Assembly (NCBI GenBank): GCA_947456005.1 | Contig: CANGRP010000153.1 | Location: forward strand, 1-6,088 | Length of the DNA stretch: 6,088 bases | Source: Caulobacteraceae bacterium | Lineage (GTDB): Bacteria > Pseudomonadota > Alphaproteobacteria > Caulobacterales > Caulobacteraceae | Reading direction: 5' to 3' | Shown: positions 1-5,480 of the stretch, piece by piece | Layout of the letters: each line of letters opens with the position of its first letter | Position numbering within the stretch: position 1 is the stretch's first letter | The notes under the pieces: model-generated | Database searches by the model: none | What the model was told of the DNA's origin: nothing | The model's input: the letters and a program-made list of their open reading frames with translations, nothing else | Position numbers and translations under genes: made by a program

Positions 1-94
1 CCAGGGTGCGGGCCACCAGGACGCCGATGGGCGCCAGCAGGCAGGCGGTCCACAGGCTCAGCTTGAAGGACAGGGCGAAGGCGACGGCGTCCAA
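1..94 (-). CDS. modB: Molybdate ABC transporter permease ModB, N-terminal fragment
   Basis: Only the first 31 codons are visible; the gene continues beyond base 1. ModB is the inner-membrane permease of the ModABC molybdate importer. It receives molybdate from periplasmic ModA and is driven by the ATPase ModC. The peptide begins MDAVAFALSFKLSLW and continues as a hydrophobic helix ending in VLVARTL, matching the usual ModB start in which a first membrane helix follows a short A/S-L-x-L-S-L segment. The start chosen is TTG at 94-92, three bases after the modA stop and in the same frame. A GAGGGAG sequence inside the modA end (112-106) lies 11 nt upstream, a slightly long ribosome-binding-site spacing. 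Translation is probably coupled to modA. Identification leans on both the peptide and the position directly after modA. The exact start is less certain than the identity. Confidence 0.8.
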   Translation of the reverse strand, partial: MDAVAFALSFKLSLWTACLLAPIGVLVARTL

Positions 95-97
95 GGG

Positions 98-871
98 TCA
101 GACGTCTCCCTCAGGGGCCAGGCCGAAGTCCCTCAGGACGGCCCGGGCCGGGGGTGAGGCCAGGAAGTCGAAGAAGGCCCGACCTTCCCGGCTGGCGCCG
201 CGCAGCACGACAGCGGTCTGGACCAGGGGGGCGTGAAGGGTCGGATCGATCCGGCCGTAGGCGCCGGCCCGCGCCAGCTCCGGCCCCAGGGCGAGGGACA
301 GGGGCAGGAGGCCGGCGTCGGCGCCGCCGGTGAGGGCGAAGCGCGCGGCCTGGGCGGCGGAGTCTCCCAGGACGAGGCGCGGCTCCGCCAGGGTCCAGAC
401 CCCGAGGGCCGTCAGGGCTTCCCGGGCAGCCCGGCCATAGGGCGCATGGTCCGGGTTGGCGATGGCCATCCTCCGGATCCGGCCGTCCTTGAGCGCCCGG
501 ATCAGCTCTGCGGACCCGCCGGCGGGGCGCACCCTCGACCCCTTCCGGGCGAAGAGCACAAGCCGGCCCTGCCCATAGACCCGGCCAGGACCCTCGGCGC
601 GGCCTGACGCCACCAGGCGGCGCGCCAGGCTGGCCTTGGCGCTGAGGAAGACCTCGAACGGAGCGCCCGCCTCGATCTGGCGGGTCAGGGCGCCGGAGGA
701 CCCGAAGGTCAGACGGACCGGTCCGCCGCCGGCGCGCCGGAACCGCTCGGCGATGAGGGGAAGGGCGCCGGTGAGGTCCGACGCCGCCGCGACGAGGGGG
801 CCTTCAGACGCCCAGGCCCGGGTCGGCGCCAGGGCGATCAGGCCGGCCAGGGTCCGCCGGGTGAGGGACAC
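98..871 (-). CDS. modA: Molybdate ABC transporter periplasmic substrate-binding protein ModA
   Basis: ModA captures molybdate (or tungstate) in the periplasm and delivers it to the ModBC transporter. The 257-residue product is of normal length. The N-terminus is an export signal with two arginines (R5, R6), a hydrophobic stretch and an AWA-S cleavage site near residue 21; Sec or Tat export is possible. Family hallmarks appear in order: VAAASDL (28-33; S31 is a likely oxyanion ligand), LTFGSSGALTRQIEAGAP (54-71), VFLSA (74-78), AIANPDHAPYGRAA (136-149), and a C-terminal lobe with AQAARFALTGGADAGLL (173-189). PFEVF replaces the more usual PADVF, which as I recall also occurs in some ModA subgroups. 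The start is GTG at 871-869, with GGAG at 882-879 at 7-nt spacing. The gene is followed 3 nt later by modB. I found no convincing ModE-type operator upstream. Other group II oxyanion binders (sulfate, phosphate) are less likely because the motifs and the modB neighbour agree. Confidence 0.93.
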   Translation of the reverse strand: MSLTRRTLAGLIALAPTRAWASEGPLVAAASDLTGALPLIAERFRRAGGGPVRLTFGSSGALTRQIEAGAPFEVFLSAKASLARRLVASGRAEGPGRVYGQGRLVLFARKGSRVRPAGGSAELIRALKDGRIRRMAIANPDHAPYGRAAREALTALGVWTLAEPRLVLGDSAAQAARFALTGGADAGLLPLSLALGPELARAGAYGRIDPTLHAPLVQTAVVLRGASREGRAFFDFLASPPARAVLRDFGLAPEGDV

Positions 872-966
872 GCGAGCACTCCAGTGTGAGGTGGGAAGCT
901 ATCCACCCAGCGTATTCGTCTTCCCCGCCGCGCGAAAGCACGGGCGCGTGCACCCTAAGGTTCAGG

Positions 967-1386
967 TCAGGGCCGCGACTTCTTGGGCAGGGCGGCGATC
1001 TCTTCCGGGGTGAGGCGCGTAAGCGTCTCTACCGAGCAGCGGGAGACGCCGATGGGATTCTTCACGAGGACCGTGGCGTCGATGGCGCTGCAGATCGAGG
1101 ACGAACCGCGGCTGTCGATGGCGATCTTGTGTTCCCAGTCGAGCTCGGGGCAACGCCCCTTCATGTCGAGCCTGTAGACGTCCTTCGCCCGGACCCGGAG
1201 GTAGAGGGTCTTGTCGTCGGGGGCCGCAAAACCGCGGACGTCGCGGCTGAAAAAACAGCTCTTCTGAGCTGACGGCGAGGCCTTGACGTCCGTCTTCTCG
1301 GGCTGGGGCCTGGGTTCGGTCTGGGCCAGCGCCGCGGCGGACAGACCCAGGGTTGCCGCAGCGATCAGGGCGAGGGATCGAAACAT
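967..1386 (-). CDS. Secreted four-cysteine protein, DUF6491-like
   Basis: A 139-residue precursor. Residues 1-21 form a clear Sec signal peptide (basic start MFRS, hydrophobic core, AALA-Q cleavage site). A low-complexity Pro/Lys/Glu linker to about residue 40 follows, then a compact domain. The domain contains SCFFSRDVRGFAAPDD (43-58), an alternating LYLRV strand, DVYRLDMKGRCP (69-80), a W-x-H-K-I-A-I-D-S-R-G-S-S-S-I-C-S segment (84-100), and PIGVSRCSVETLTRLTPEEI (111-130). The four cysteines (44, 79, 99, 117) could form two disulfides, consistent with a periplasmic location. The pattern resembles DUF6491 proteins as I recall them from Caulobacterales; their function is unknown to me. The ATG at 1386 is preferred over an upstream in-frame start at 1506 because the signal peptide begins here and GAGGAG lies 7 nt upstream. 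The gene sits between mnmC and modA on the same strand, with gaps of 71 and 95 bp. Confidence 0.8.
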   Translation of the reverse strand: MFRSLALIAAATLGLSAAALAQTEPRPQPEKTDVKASPSAQKSCFFSRDVRGFAAPDDKTLYLRVRAKDVYRLDMKGRCPELDWEHKIAIDSRGSSSICSAIDATVLVKNPIGVSRCSVETLTRLTPEEIAALPKKSRP

Positions 1387-1407
1387 CGCAGGACTCCTCA
1401 GGATGGG

Positions 1408-1432
1408 TGGAACCACAAGACCTTGGAACCAC
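1408..1432. repeat. Short direct repeat upstream of the DUF6491-like gene
   Basis: TGGAACCAC occurs at 1408-1416 and again at 1424-1432, a spacing of 16 nt from start to start. The pair lies 22-46 bases upstream of the ATG of the secreted protein and just outside the mnmC end. The first copy is also nearly palindromic (GTGG-AA-CCAC). It could be an operator for that gene, but a 9-bp pair may arise by chance. I see no clear -35/-10 pair around it. Confidence 0.35.
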
Positions 1433-1457
1433 GGCGGGAAAATGACCACCCGGAACC

Positions 1458-3233
1458 TCAGGCCGCCGAACGGCGCGCCGGATCCACCAGCGCCGCCAGG
1501 TCGCAAGGGAGCGGGGAAGGCGCCCCAGCCGCCAGGGCGGCGACATGCTCGCCCAGCAGGGGCGCCCAGGTCAGTCCGCGGGATCCAAGGCCGCCCAGGA
1601 TCAGGAGTCCTGGCGCGCCCGGGACCGCCCCGGCCAGGGGCAGGTGATCCCGGGTGGTCGCGCGGATCCGGGCCCGGCCGTCGAGGCGCGCGCCGGCCAG
1701 GGCGGCCGCGAGTTCCGGCCTGGCCCGGGCGAGACTCTCAAGATTGGCCTGATGGTCCGCCTCTGTCAGTTCGGTGGAGGTCTCGCCGCGCTGAAAGGTG
1801 GCCCCGAAGAGGAATCCCCCCGCCATGGGGGCGATATAGCCGCCCCAGCCTGCCGCCCGGGGAGTTTCCGGGCCAGGGTCGGCGATCCAGCTGGCCTGGC
1901 CACGGACGGGCAGGATGGGGGCCCCTGTCCAGAGGCGGGCAAGCTCGGCTCCGGCCGCCAGGATCACCGTCCGGAAGGTCTGCCCCTCGCCAGCCGCTGT
2001 CGTCAGGCGCCAACCGCCCTCCACCGCTTCCAGGCGCTCGACGCGCCCGTGGAGATCTGCGTCACACCAGCTGGCGAGGACCTCTCGGGGGTCCAGGCTG
2101 AGCGCGTCCGGCTGGTCCAGGCCTGCCCGGTGCGTCGGCTCCCCCAGCCGTTGCGAGGCGGCGGCCGGGTCCAGACGTCGCAACGCCCCCTCCGGAAAGA
2201 GGTCCGAGCCGGCGATCCGGGCGAACCGGTCCGGGTCCCTCTCGCTCGCCGCCAACTGGAGCACCCCGCGGGAGAGCACTGCCCGGGGCAGGGCGTCGTA
2301 GACGTCCAGGGCCCGCAGGTAGGCCTGGGCCGCCAGCCGGGCGACGGGGCCCAGGCCGGCGTCCAGGCGCGGCGTCACCAGGCCGGCGGGATTGCCGGAG
2401 GCGCCCGCCCCCGGAGCCTCGGCCTCGAACTGGACCACCTCAACGCCCAGGGCCAGGAGGGCGCGGCGGACTGCGGCCCCGGCGATCCCGGCGCCGATCA
2501 CCGCCGCGGGCCCGGCAGGTCCGGGCGTCGTCACCTGGCCGGGGAGGACCGCCTCCAGGCGCTCGCGCTTGCGGCCATGGCCGGGCGCCCGACTCGCTTC
2601 GAAGCCCGCAGCGGCCAACCCCCGGCGGACCTGTCCCGCGACGGTGAAGGTGGCGGCCCGGGCGCCCGGGGCGGACCGTGCGGCCACCGCCTGGAGGACC
2701 TCGTCCCGCCACATGTCGGGATTGAGGGCCGGGGCGAAGCCGTCGAGGAACCAGGCGTCCGCCCGTCCTTCCCACCGGGAGAGGGCCTCCCCCGCCTCCA
2801 TGAGGGCGAGGTCCAGGCTGGCGCGGGACTCCGGCAGGTCGATCCGGTGGAAGCCCCGCCGCTTTCCGGGCCATTGGGCAAGGAGGGGCGCCGCCAGGGT
2901 CGCCAGCTCCGGCCAGGCGGAGAGGGCGCGGGCGGCGTCCTCCCGCGGCATCAGGTGGGCCTCGACACTGAAGAGGTGCAGGCGCCCGCCCGGAGGGCCC
3001 TCCCGCCGCCAGAGGTCCAGGAGGGCCAGGATGTTGAGCCCCGTCCCGAAGCCCAGTTCGGCGACAGTGAAGCTCCGGCGTCCCGCCCACGCCGCCGGCA
3101 GTCGGCAGCCCTCAAGGAAGACGGCCCGGGACTCCGCCAGCCCGTCGTCAGCCCCGAAGTAGGCGTCGCCATAGAGGGACGAGCGGGGTCTCCCGTCCTC
3201 GGTCCATTCGATCGGCGCGTCACCCGGGTTCAT
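1458..3233 (-). CDS. mnmC: Bifunctional tRNA wobble-uridine enzyme MnmC (MnmD methyltransferase plus FAD oxidoreductase)
   Basis: MnmC completes the side chain of 5-methylaminomethyl-2-thiouridine at tRNA position 34 in the cytoplasm. Its C-terminal FAD domain removes the carboxymethyl group from cmnm5(s2)U. Its N-terminal domain then methylates nm5(s2)U using S-adenosylmethionine. Both domains are present in 591 residues, somewhat shorter than E. coli MnmC (about 668). The methyltransferase half (1-230) has the SAM loop ELGFGTGLN (59-67), the active-site segment DAWFLDGFAPALNPDMW (159-175) and a GxGRKRE region (218-224). The oxidoreductase half has the Rossmann loop VIGAGIAGA (245-253), GASGNPAGLVTPR (277-289), LPVRGQ (441-446) and the C-terminal FAD segment GGLGSRGLTWAPLLGE (547-562). 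The start is ATG at 3233-3231, where homology begins (MNPGDAPIEW) and AGG lies 7 nt upstream. An in-frame ATG at 3275 would add 14 unconserved residues and has no properly spaced ribosome site. Confidence 0.95.
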   Translation of the reverse strand: MNPGDAPIEWTEDGRPRSSLYGDAYFGADDGLAESRAVFLEGCRLPAAWAGRRSFTVAELGFGTGLNILALLDLWRREGPPGGRLHLFSVEAHLMPREDAARALSAWPELATLAAPLLAQWPGKRRGFHRIDLPESRASLDLALMEAGEALSRWEGRADAWFLDGFAPALNPDMWRDEVLQAVAARSAPGARAATFTVAGQVRRGLAAAGFEASRAPGHGRKRERLEAVLPGQVTTPGPAGPAAVIGAGIAGAAVRRALLALGVEVVQFEAEAPGAGASGNPAGLVTPRLDAGLGPVARLAAQAYLRALDVYDALPRAVLSRGVLQLAASERDPDRFARIAGSDLFPEGALRRLDPAAASQRLGEPTHRAGLDQPDALSLDPREVLASWCDADLHGRVERLEAVEGGWRLTTAAGEGQTFRTVILAAGAELARLWTGAPILPVRGQASWIADPGPETPRAAGWGGYIAPMAGGFLFGATFQRGETSTELTEADHQANLESLARARPELAAALAGARLDGRARIRATTRDHLPLAGAVPGAPGLLILGGLGSRGLTWAPLLGEHVAALAAGAPSPLPCDLAALVDPARRSAA

Positions 3234-3277
3234 GCGCCGACCTAGTCCCGGCGACGGTCCGGTCGCAAGGCCCATCC

Positions 3278-3312
3278 TTGAGGGTGCGCGGTGGGTCCCA
3301 AGGCGTTAGAAC
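3278..3312 (+). promoter_or_regulatory. Possible housekeeping promoter for the alpha/beta hydrolase
   Basis: In the 104-bp spacer between the divergent mnmC and hydrolase genes, GTTAGAAC at 3305-3312 closely matches the Caulobacter housekeeping sigma -10 consensus (GCTANAWC). TTGAGGG at 3278-3284 resembles the -35 consensus (TTGACGS). The 20-nt spacing is longer than the usual 10-14, which weakens the pairing. A start of transcription near 3319 would put the ribosome site (GGGGAGG, 3321-3327) at the extreme 5' end of the message. Weak, consensus-only evidence. Confidence 0.25.
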
Positions 3313-3337
3313 AGCGGCAAGGGGAGGCCATCCATCC

Positions 3338-4228
3338 ATGTCCAGCACTGTTCCGGGTTTCACTTTCCGTCGCCTGCGCTTCGACCTGCCGGCCGTCGGG
3401 GGCTATGGGACCGCCATCGAGATAGGCCCCCAGGACCGCCCGGTGGACATCGTCTTCTCCCATGCGAACGGCTTCAACGCCCTGACCTATCGTTCGATCC
3501 TTGGGCCGCTTTCGGACCGGCTGAGGATTGTCGCCGTTGACCAACGCGGCCATGGGCTTTCCGGCCTGCCGCCCCGGCTCGAGAACCCTGCCCGCAACTG
3601 GTACGACCTCGTTCCCGACCTCAAGGCCGTGCTGGAGGTCCTCGAGATCCGCGACGCCGTGCTGGGCGGGCACTCCATGGGCGGCACGATCAGCCTGATG
3701 GCGGCTGCGGAGAGCCCGGGCCGTGTACGGGGGATCGCCCTCTTCGATCCGGTCATCATGGCCCCGGGCTTCGCCGCCGAGAATGGAAACAGGCCCCTGA
3801 CCGGCGACAACCCCCTGCTCCAGGGCGCCCTGCGCCGGCGGCCGGTCTTCCCCGGCAAGGCGGAGGTGATTGCGTCCTACAGCGGCAAGGGCGCCTTCCG
3901 CGCCTGGACCCCCGACATGCTGGCCGACTATGTGGAGGACGGCTTCCATGCCACGTCGTCTGGCGAGGTGGAGCTGAACTGCAATCCGGCCTGGGAGGCC
4001 TCCAACTTCGCCAGCCACGGCCATGACCCCTGGCCATCATTCGACGCCGCGGACGTCCCGATCCATATCCTGAAGGCTGAAACCGGCTCCACCTGCCGAT
4101 CGGACGGACACGAGGCGGCGCTGACGGCCAGCGGCCGGATCCGCCTTGAGGTCATTCCCGGGACCACCCACTTCGTGCCCATGGAGCGCCCGGATCTGGT
4201 CCGCCAGACCCTGACCGACCTGCTCTAG
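3338..4228 (+). CDS. Alpha/beta-fold hydrolase
   Basis: A 296-residue cytoplasmic alpha/beta hydrolase with no signal peptide. It would hydrolyse an ester, lactone or similar substrate; the substrate cannot be told from sequence. Visible hallmarks are the oxyanion-side motif FSHANGFNA (40-48), which replaces the common HGxP loop, DQRGHGLS (68-75), the nucleophile elbow GGHSMGG (110-116; Ser113 is the catalytic serine), ALFDP (134-138) and the catalytic histidine His278 in GTTHFVPMERP. The acid is probably Glu248 (ILKAETG) or Asp137. The stretch from about 140 to 235 is a variable cap region. The start is the ATG at 3338, with GGGGAGG at 3321-3327 at 10-nt spacing. An in-frame upstream ATG at 3278 would add 20 arginine- and glycine-rich residues that look non-coding. 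The gene is divergent from mnmC and convergent with the thioesterase, so it is probably a single-gene transcript. Confidence 0.9.
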   Translation: MSSTVPGFTFRRLRFDLPAVGGYGTAIEIGPQDRPVDIVFSHANGFNALTYRSILGPLSDRLRIVAVDQRGHGLSGLPPRLENPARNWYDLVPDLKAVLEVLEIRDAVLGGHSMGGTISLMAAAESPGRVRGIALFDPVIMAPGFAAENGNRPLTGDNPLLQGALRRRPVFPGKAEVIASYSGKGAFRAWTPDMLADYVEDGFHATSSGEVELNCNPAWEASNFASHGHDPWPSFDAADVPIHILKAETGSTCRSDGHEAALTASGRIRLEVIPGTTHFVPMERPDLVRQTLTDLL

Positions 4229-4260
4229 CGGCGAGGTTCATGGCCTGCGGCGACCCGGCG

Positions 4261-4365
4261 GACCCCCTCCGGCCCGCTGCGCGGTCCACCTCCCCCTGGG
4301 GGGAGGAATTACCGAGCCATTGCTCCCCCAAGGGGGAGCTGTCAGCGAAGCTGACTGAGGGGGTC
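4261..4365. repeat. Palindromic intergenic repeat, copy 1 (REP/MITE-like)
   Basis: A 105-bp element bounded by 9-bp inverted ends, GACCCCCTC (4261-4269) and GAGGGGGTC (4357-4365). Inside are four hairpins in series. The first is 4271-4287, with one mismatch. The second is CCTCCCC-CTGG-GGGGAGG (4289-4306). The third is GCTCCCCC-AA-GGGGGAGC (4322-4339). The fourth is GTCAGC-GAA-GCTGAC (4341-4355). There is no coding content and no obvious target-site duplication. Similar C-run/G-run elements are, as I recall, scattered between genes in Caulobacterales genomes, but I cannot count copies here. It lies 32 bp after the hydrolase stop and could end or stabilise transcripts from both convergent genes. 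Confidence 0.8.
4322..4339. terminator. Perfect GC-rich hairpin, possible bidirectional terminator
   Basis: GCTCCCCC-AA-GGGGGAGC forms an 8-bp perfect stem (about 7 bp with a realistic four-base loop) between two convergent genes. Neither side has the T-run expected of a classical intrinsic terminator, so termination is inferred from stem strength and location only. It is an internal part of repeat copy 1. Confidence 0.3.
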
Positions 4366-4380
4366 AGCTGAGGGGCCGTT

Positions 4381-4474
4381 GACCCCCTCCGGCCCGCTGC
4401 GCGGTCCACCTCCCCCTGGGGGGAGGCATTGAGCGCAGCAAGGGGGAGCTCCGACCGAAGGTCTGATGAGGACT
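4381..4474. repeat. Palindromic intergenic repeat, copy 2, with degenerate right end
   Basis: The second copy begins exactly 120 bp after the first. The first 46 bases are identical and 49 of the first 50 match (4381-4430 against 4261-4310). The middle is 10 bases shorter, replacing the left arm of copy 1's third hairpin with GAGCGCAGCA, so AGGGGGAG (4441-4448) has lost its local partner and could pair with the upstream CTCCCCCT. The last stem persists with a different sequence around the same GAA loop (4450-4466, one mismatch). The right inverted end is degenerate (GAGGAC instead of GAGGGGGTC) and stops about 7 bp short of the thioesterase stop codon. Confidence 0.75.
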
Positions 4475-4481
4475 GTGTTCG

Positions 4482-5414
4482 TTAGAGCCCCAGTCCCGGG
4501 ATGGCGAGCCGGCGGTACTCCGCCTGGGCGGCCTCGGAGATGTCGACCACCTTTCGGGCGTCGAGGTCGAAGCTGATCACCACGGCCTCGGCGCTGGCCC
4601 AGGGCCTGCCGGAGACCGGGTCCAGCATCCAATGGAAGACCCGCCGGGTCCGGGCGGTGCAGTCGGCGAAGCCGGAGCGGACCTCCACATGCTCGCCGGC
4701 GACCGGCCATCCATGGTGGATGACCCGGTACTCCAAGACGGCGCCGCCAATGCGCAGGGGCGTCTCGCTCGACGCGGCGTCAGGCCCGGGGCGGGTCGGG
4801 CCGAATAGCCTCCCCACGCCGTCCGAGACCCGACCGATGAACACTTCAGGGCGCATCCGACCGAAGACGTCCAGCTCGTCGGCGCGGACGGTCCCAAGGC
4901 CGATCCGCGTCATGCCGTGCGACTCGGCGAAGGCGAGGCTGGCCCGCGTCTCCTCAAGGGGCGACAGATCAATGCTGCGGGGGGCGGCGAAGTCGGGGAC
5001 CTCGATGGCCAGGGCTGAACTTGCGGCCCGGATGCGTCCCGGCCAGGGAAAGGGGCGCAGGTCCGAGGCCGTGGCGTGCCCGGCCCGGATGCGGAAGGTG
5101 GCCGCCGGCGTCCCATCTGCGTGGCGCAGGACCACCAGCAGGTCGGCGTCGGTCTCACCCAGGGCGACCACGCCGCCCGACGCCCACAGACAGGCTCCCG
5201 CCCGGGCCTCGCGCAGGAACCGCATGTGCAGGTCGCGGATAACGAGGGTGGCCCCGCCGCTGCGGGCGAAGGCGTCTGGCATTCCCATCAGGCGGGTCAA
5301 GCCGGCCAGGGCCTCCATCGCCTTGGCCACCCAGAATCGGACGTTCAGGTGACCCATCTCGTCGCATTCCCAGGTGTTGACGCCGCCGCTCCACACCTCC
5401 ACGGTCCTGTCCAA
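4482..5414 (-). CDS. Double-hotdog acyl-CoA thioesterase family protein
   Basis: A 310-residue cytoplasmic protein built from two hotdog-fold halves of the 4-hydroxybenzoyl-CoA/acyl-ACP thioesterase type, which hydrolyse acyl-CoA or acyl-ACP thioesters. The first half (about 1-130) carries VNTWECDEMGHLNVRFWV (12-29), matching the family active-site pattern with Asp18 as the likely catalytic residue and His22/Asn24 nearby. The second half (about 140-300) repeats the fold with RADELDVFGRMRPEVFIGRVSD (177-198), where arginine replaces the histidine of the first-half GHxN, suggesting a divergent or structural second site. The substrate is unknown. The start is TTG at 5414-5412, chosen because the expected N-terminus begins here and AGGGGG (5428-5423) sits 8 nt upstream; GTG codons 5 and 7 are alternatives. 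The gene is divergent from the cytochrome b gene and its stop abuts repeat copy 2. Confidence 0.85.
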   Translation of the reverse strand: MDRTVEVWSGGVNTWECDEMGHLNVRFWVAKAMEALAGLTRLMGMPDAFARSGGATLVIRDLHMRFLREARAGACLWASGGVVALGETDADLLVVLRHADGTPAATFRIRAGHATASDLRPFPWPGRIRAASSALAIEVPDFAAPRSIDLSPLEETRASLAFAESHGMTRIGLGTVRADELDVFGRMRPEVFIGRVSDGVGRLFGPTRPGPDAASSETPLRIGGAVLEYRVIHHGWPVAGEHVEVRSGFADCTARTRRVFHWMLDPVSGRPWASAEAVVISFDLDARKVVDISEAAQAEYRRLAIPGLGL

Positions 5415-5468
5415 GCGTCTCGCCCCCTTTTTGCGCTCCCGCAGCGCCCGCGCCGCGTCCGATTCTCC

Positions 5469-5473
5469 GGAGG
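5469..5473 (+). promoter_or_regulatory. Ribosome binding site that fixes the CTG start of the cytochrome b gene
   Basis: GGAGG at 5469-5473 is followed after 7 nt by CTG at 5481. The frame opened there carries the whole first membrane helix of the cytochrome. No ATG, GTG or TTG occurs in this frame between the divergent thioesterase start and that helix, so this site is the main evidence for the unusual start. Confidence 0.7.
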
Positions 5474-5480
5474 TTACGTC

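Noticed and set aside
872..966. A ModE-type operator, molybdenum-sensing RNA or terminator in the 95 bp upstream of modA
   Set aside because: No convincing ModE palindrome or conserved Mo riboswitch core is visible. The only structure is a small GCACG-GGCG-CGTGC hairpin (938-951), too weak and lacking a T-run to call.
962..1546. A 194-codon minus-strand frame overlapping the DUF6491-like gene in another frame
   Set aside because: Arg/Pro-rich and without a signal peptide or motif. The alternative frame has a clean signal peptide, ribosome site and conserved-looking domain.
1545..3245. A long plus-strand open frame of 566 codons opposite mnmC
   Set aside because: It is a mirror of mnmC produced by high G+C. 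The product is rich in Gly/Arg/Pro/Gln with no recognisable domain, while the minus strand encodes a complete two-domain enzyme.
4366..4380. A short CRISPR-like array made of the two repeats
   Set aside because: There are only two units, the repeats are far too long and internally palindromic, the gap between them is 15 bp, and no cas gene is present.
4501..5352. A 283-codon plus-strand open frame opposite the thioesterase
   Set aside because: Its composition is Arg/Ser/Ala/Pro-rich with no motif, and the minus strand carries a clear hotdog protein over the same bases.
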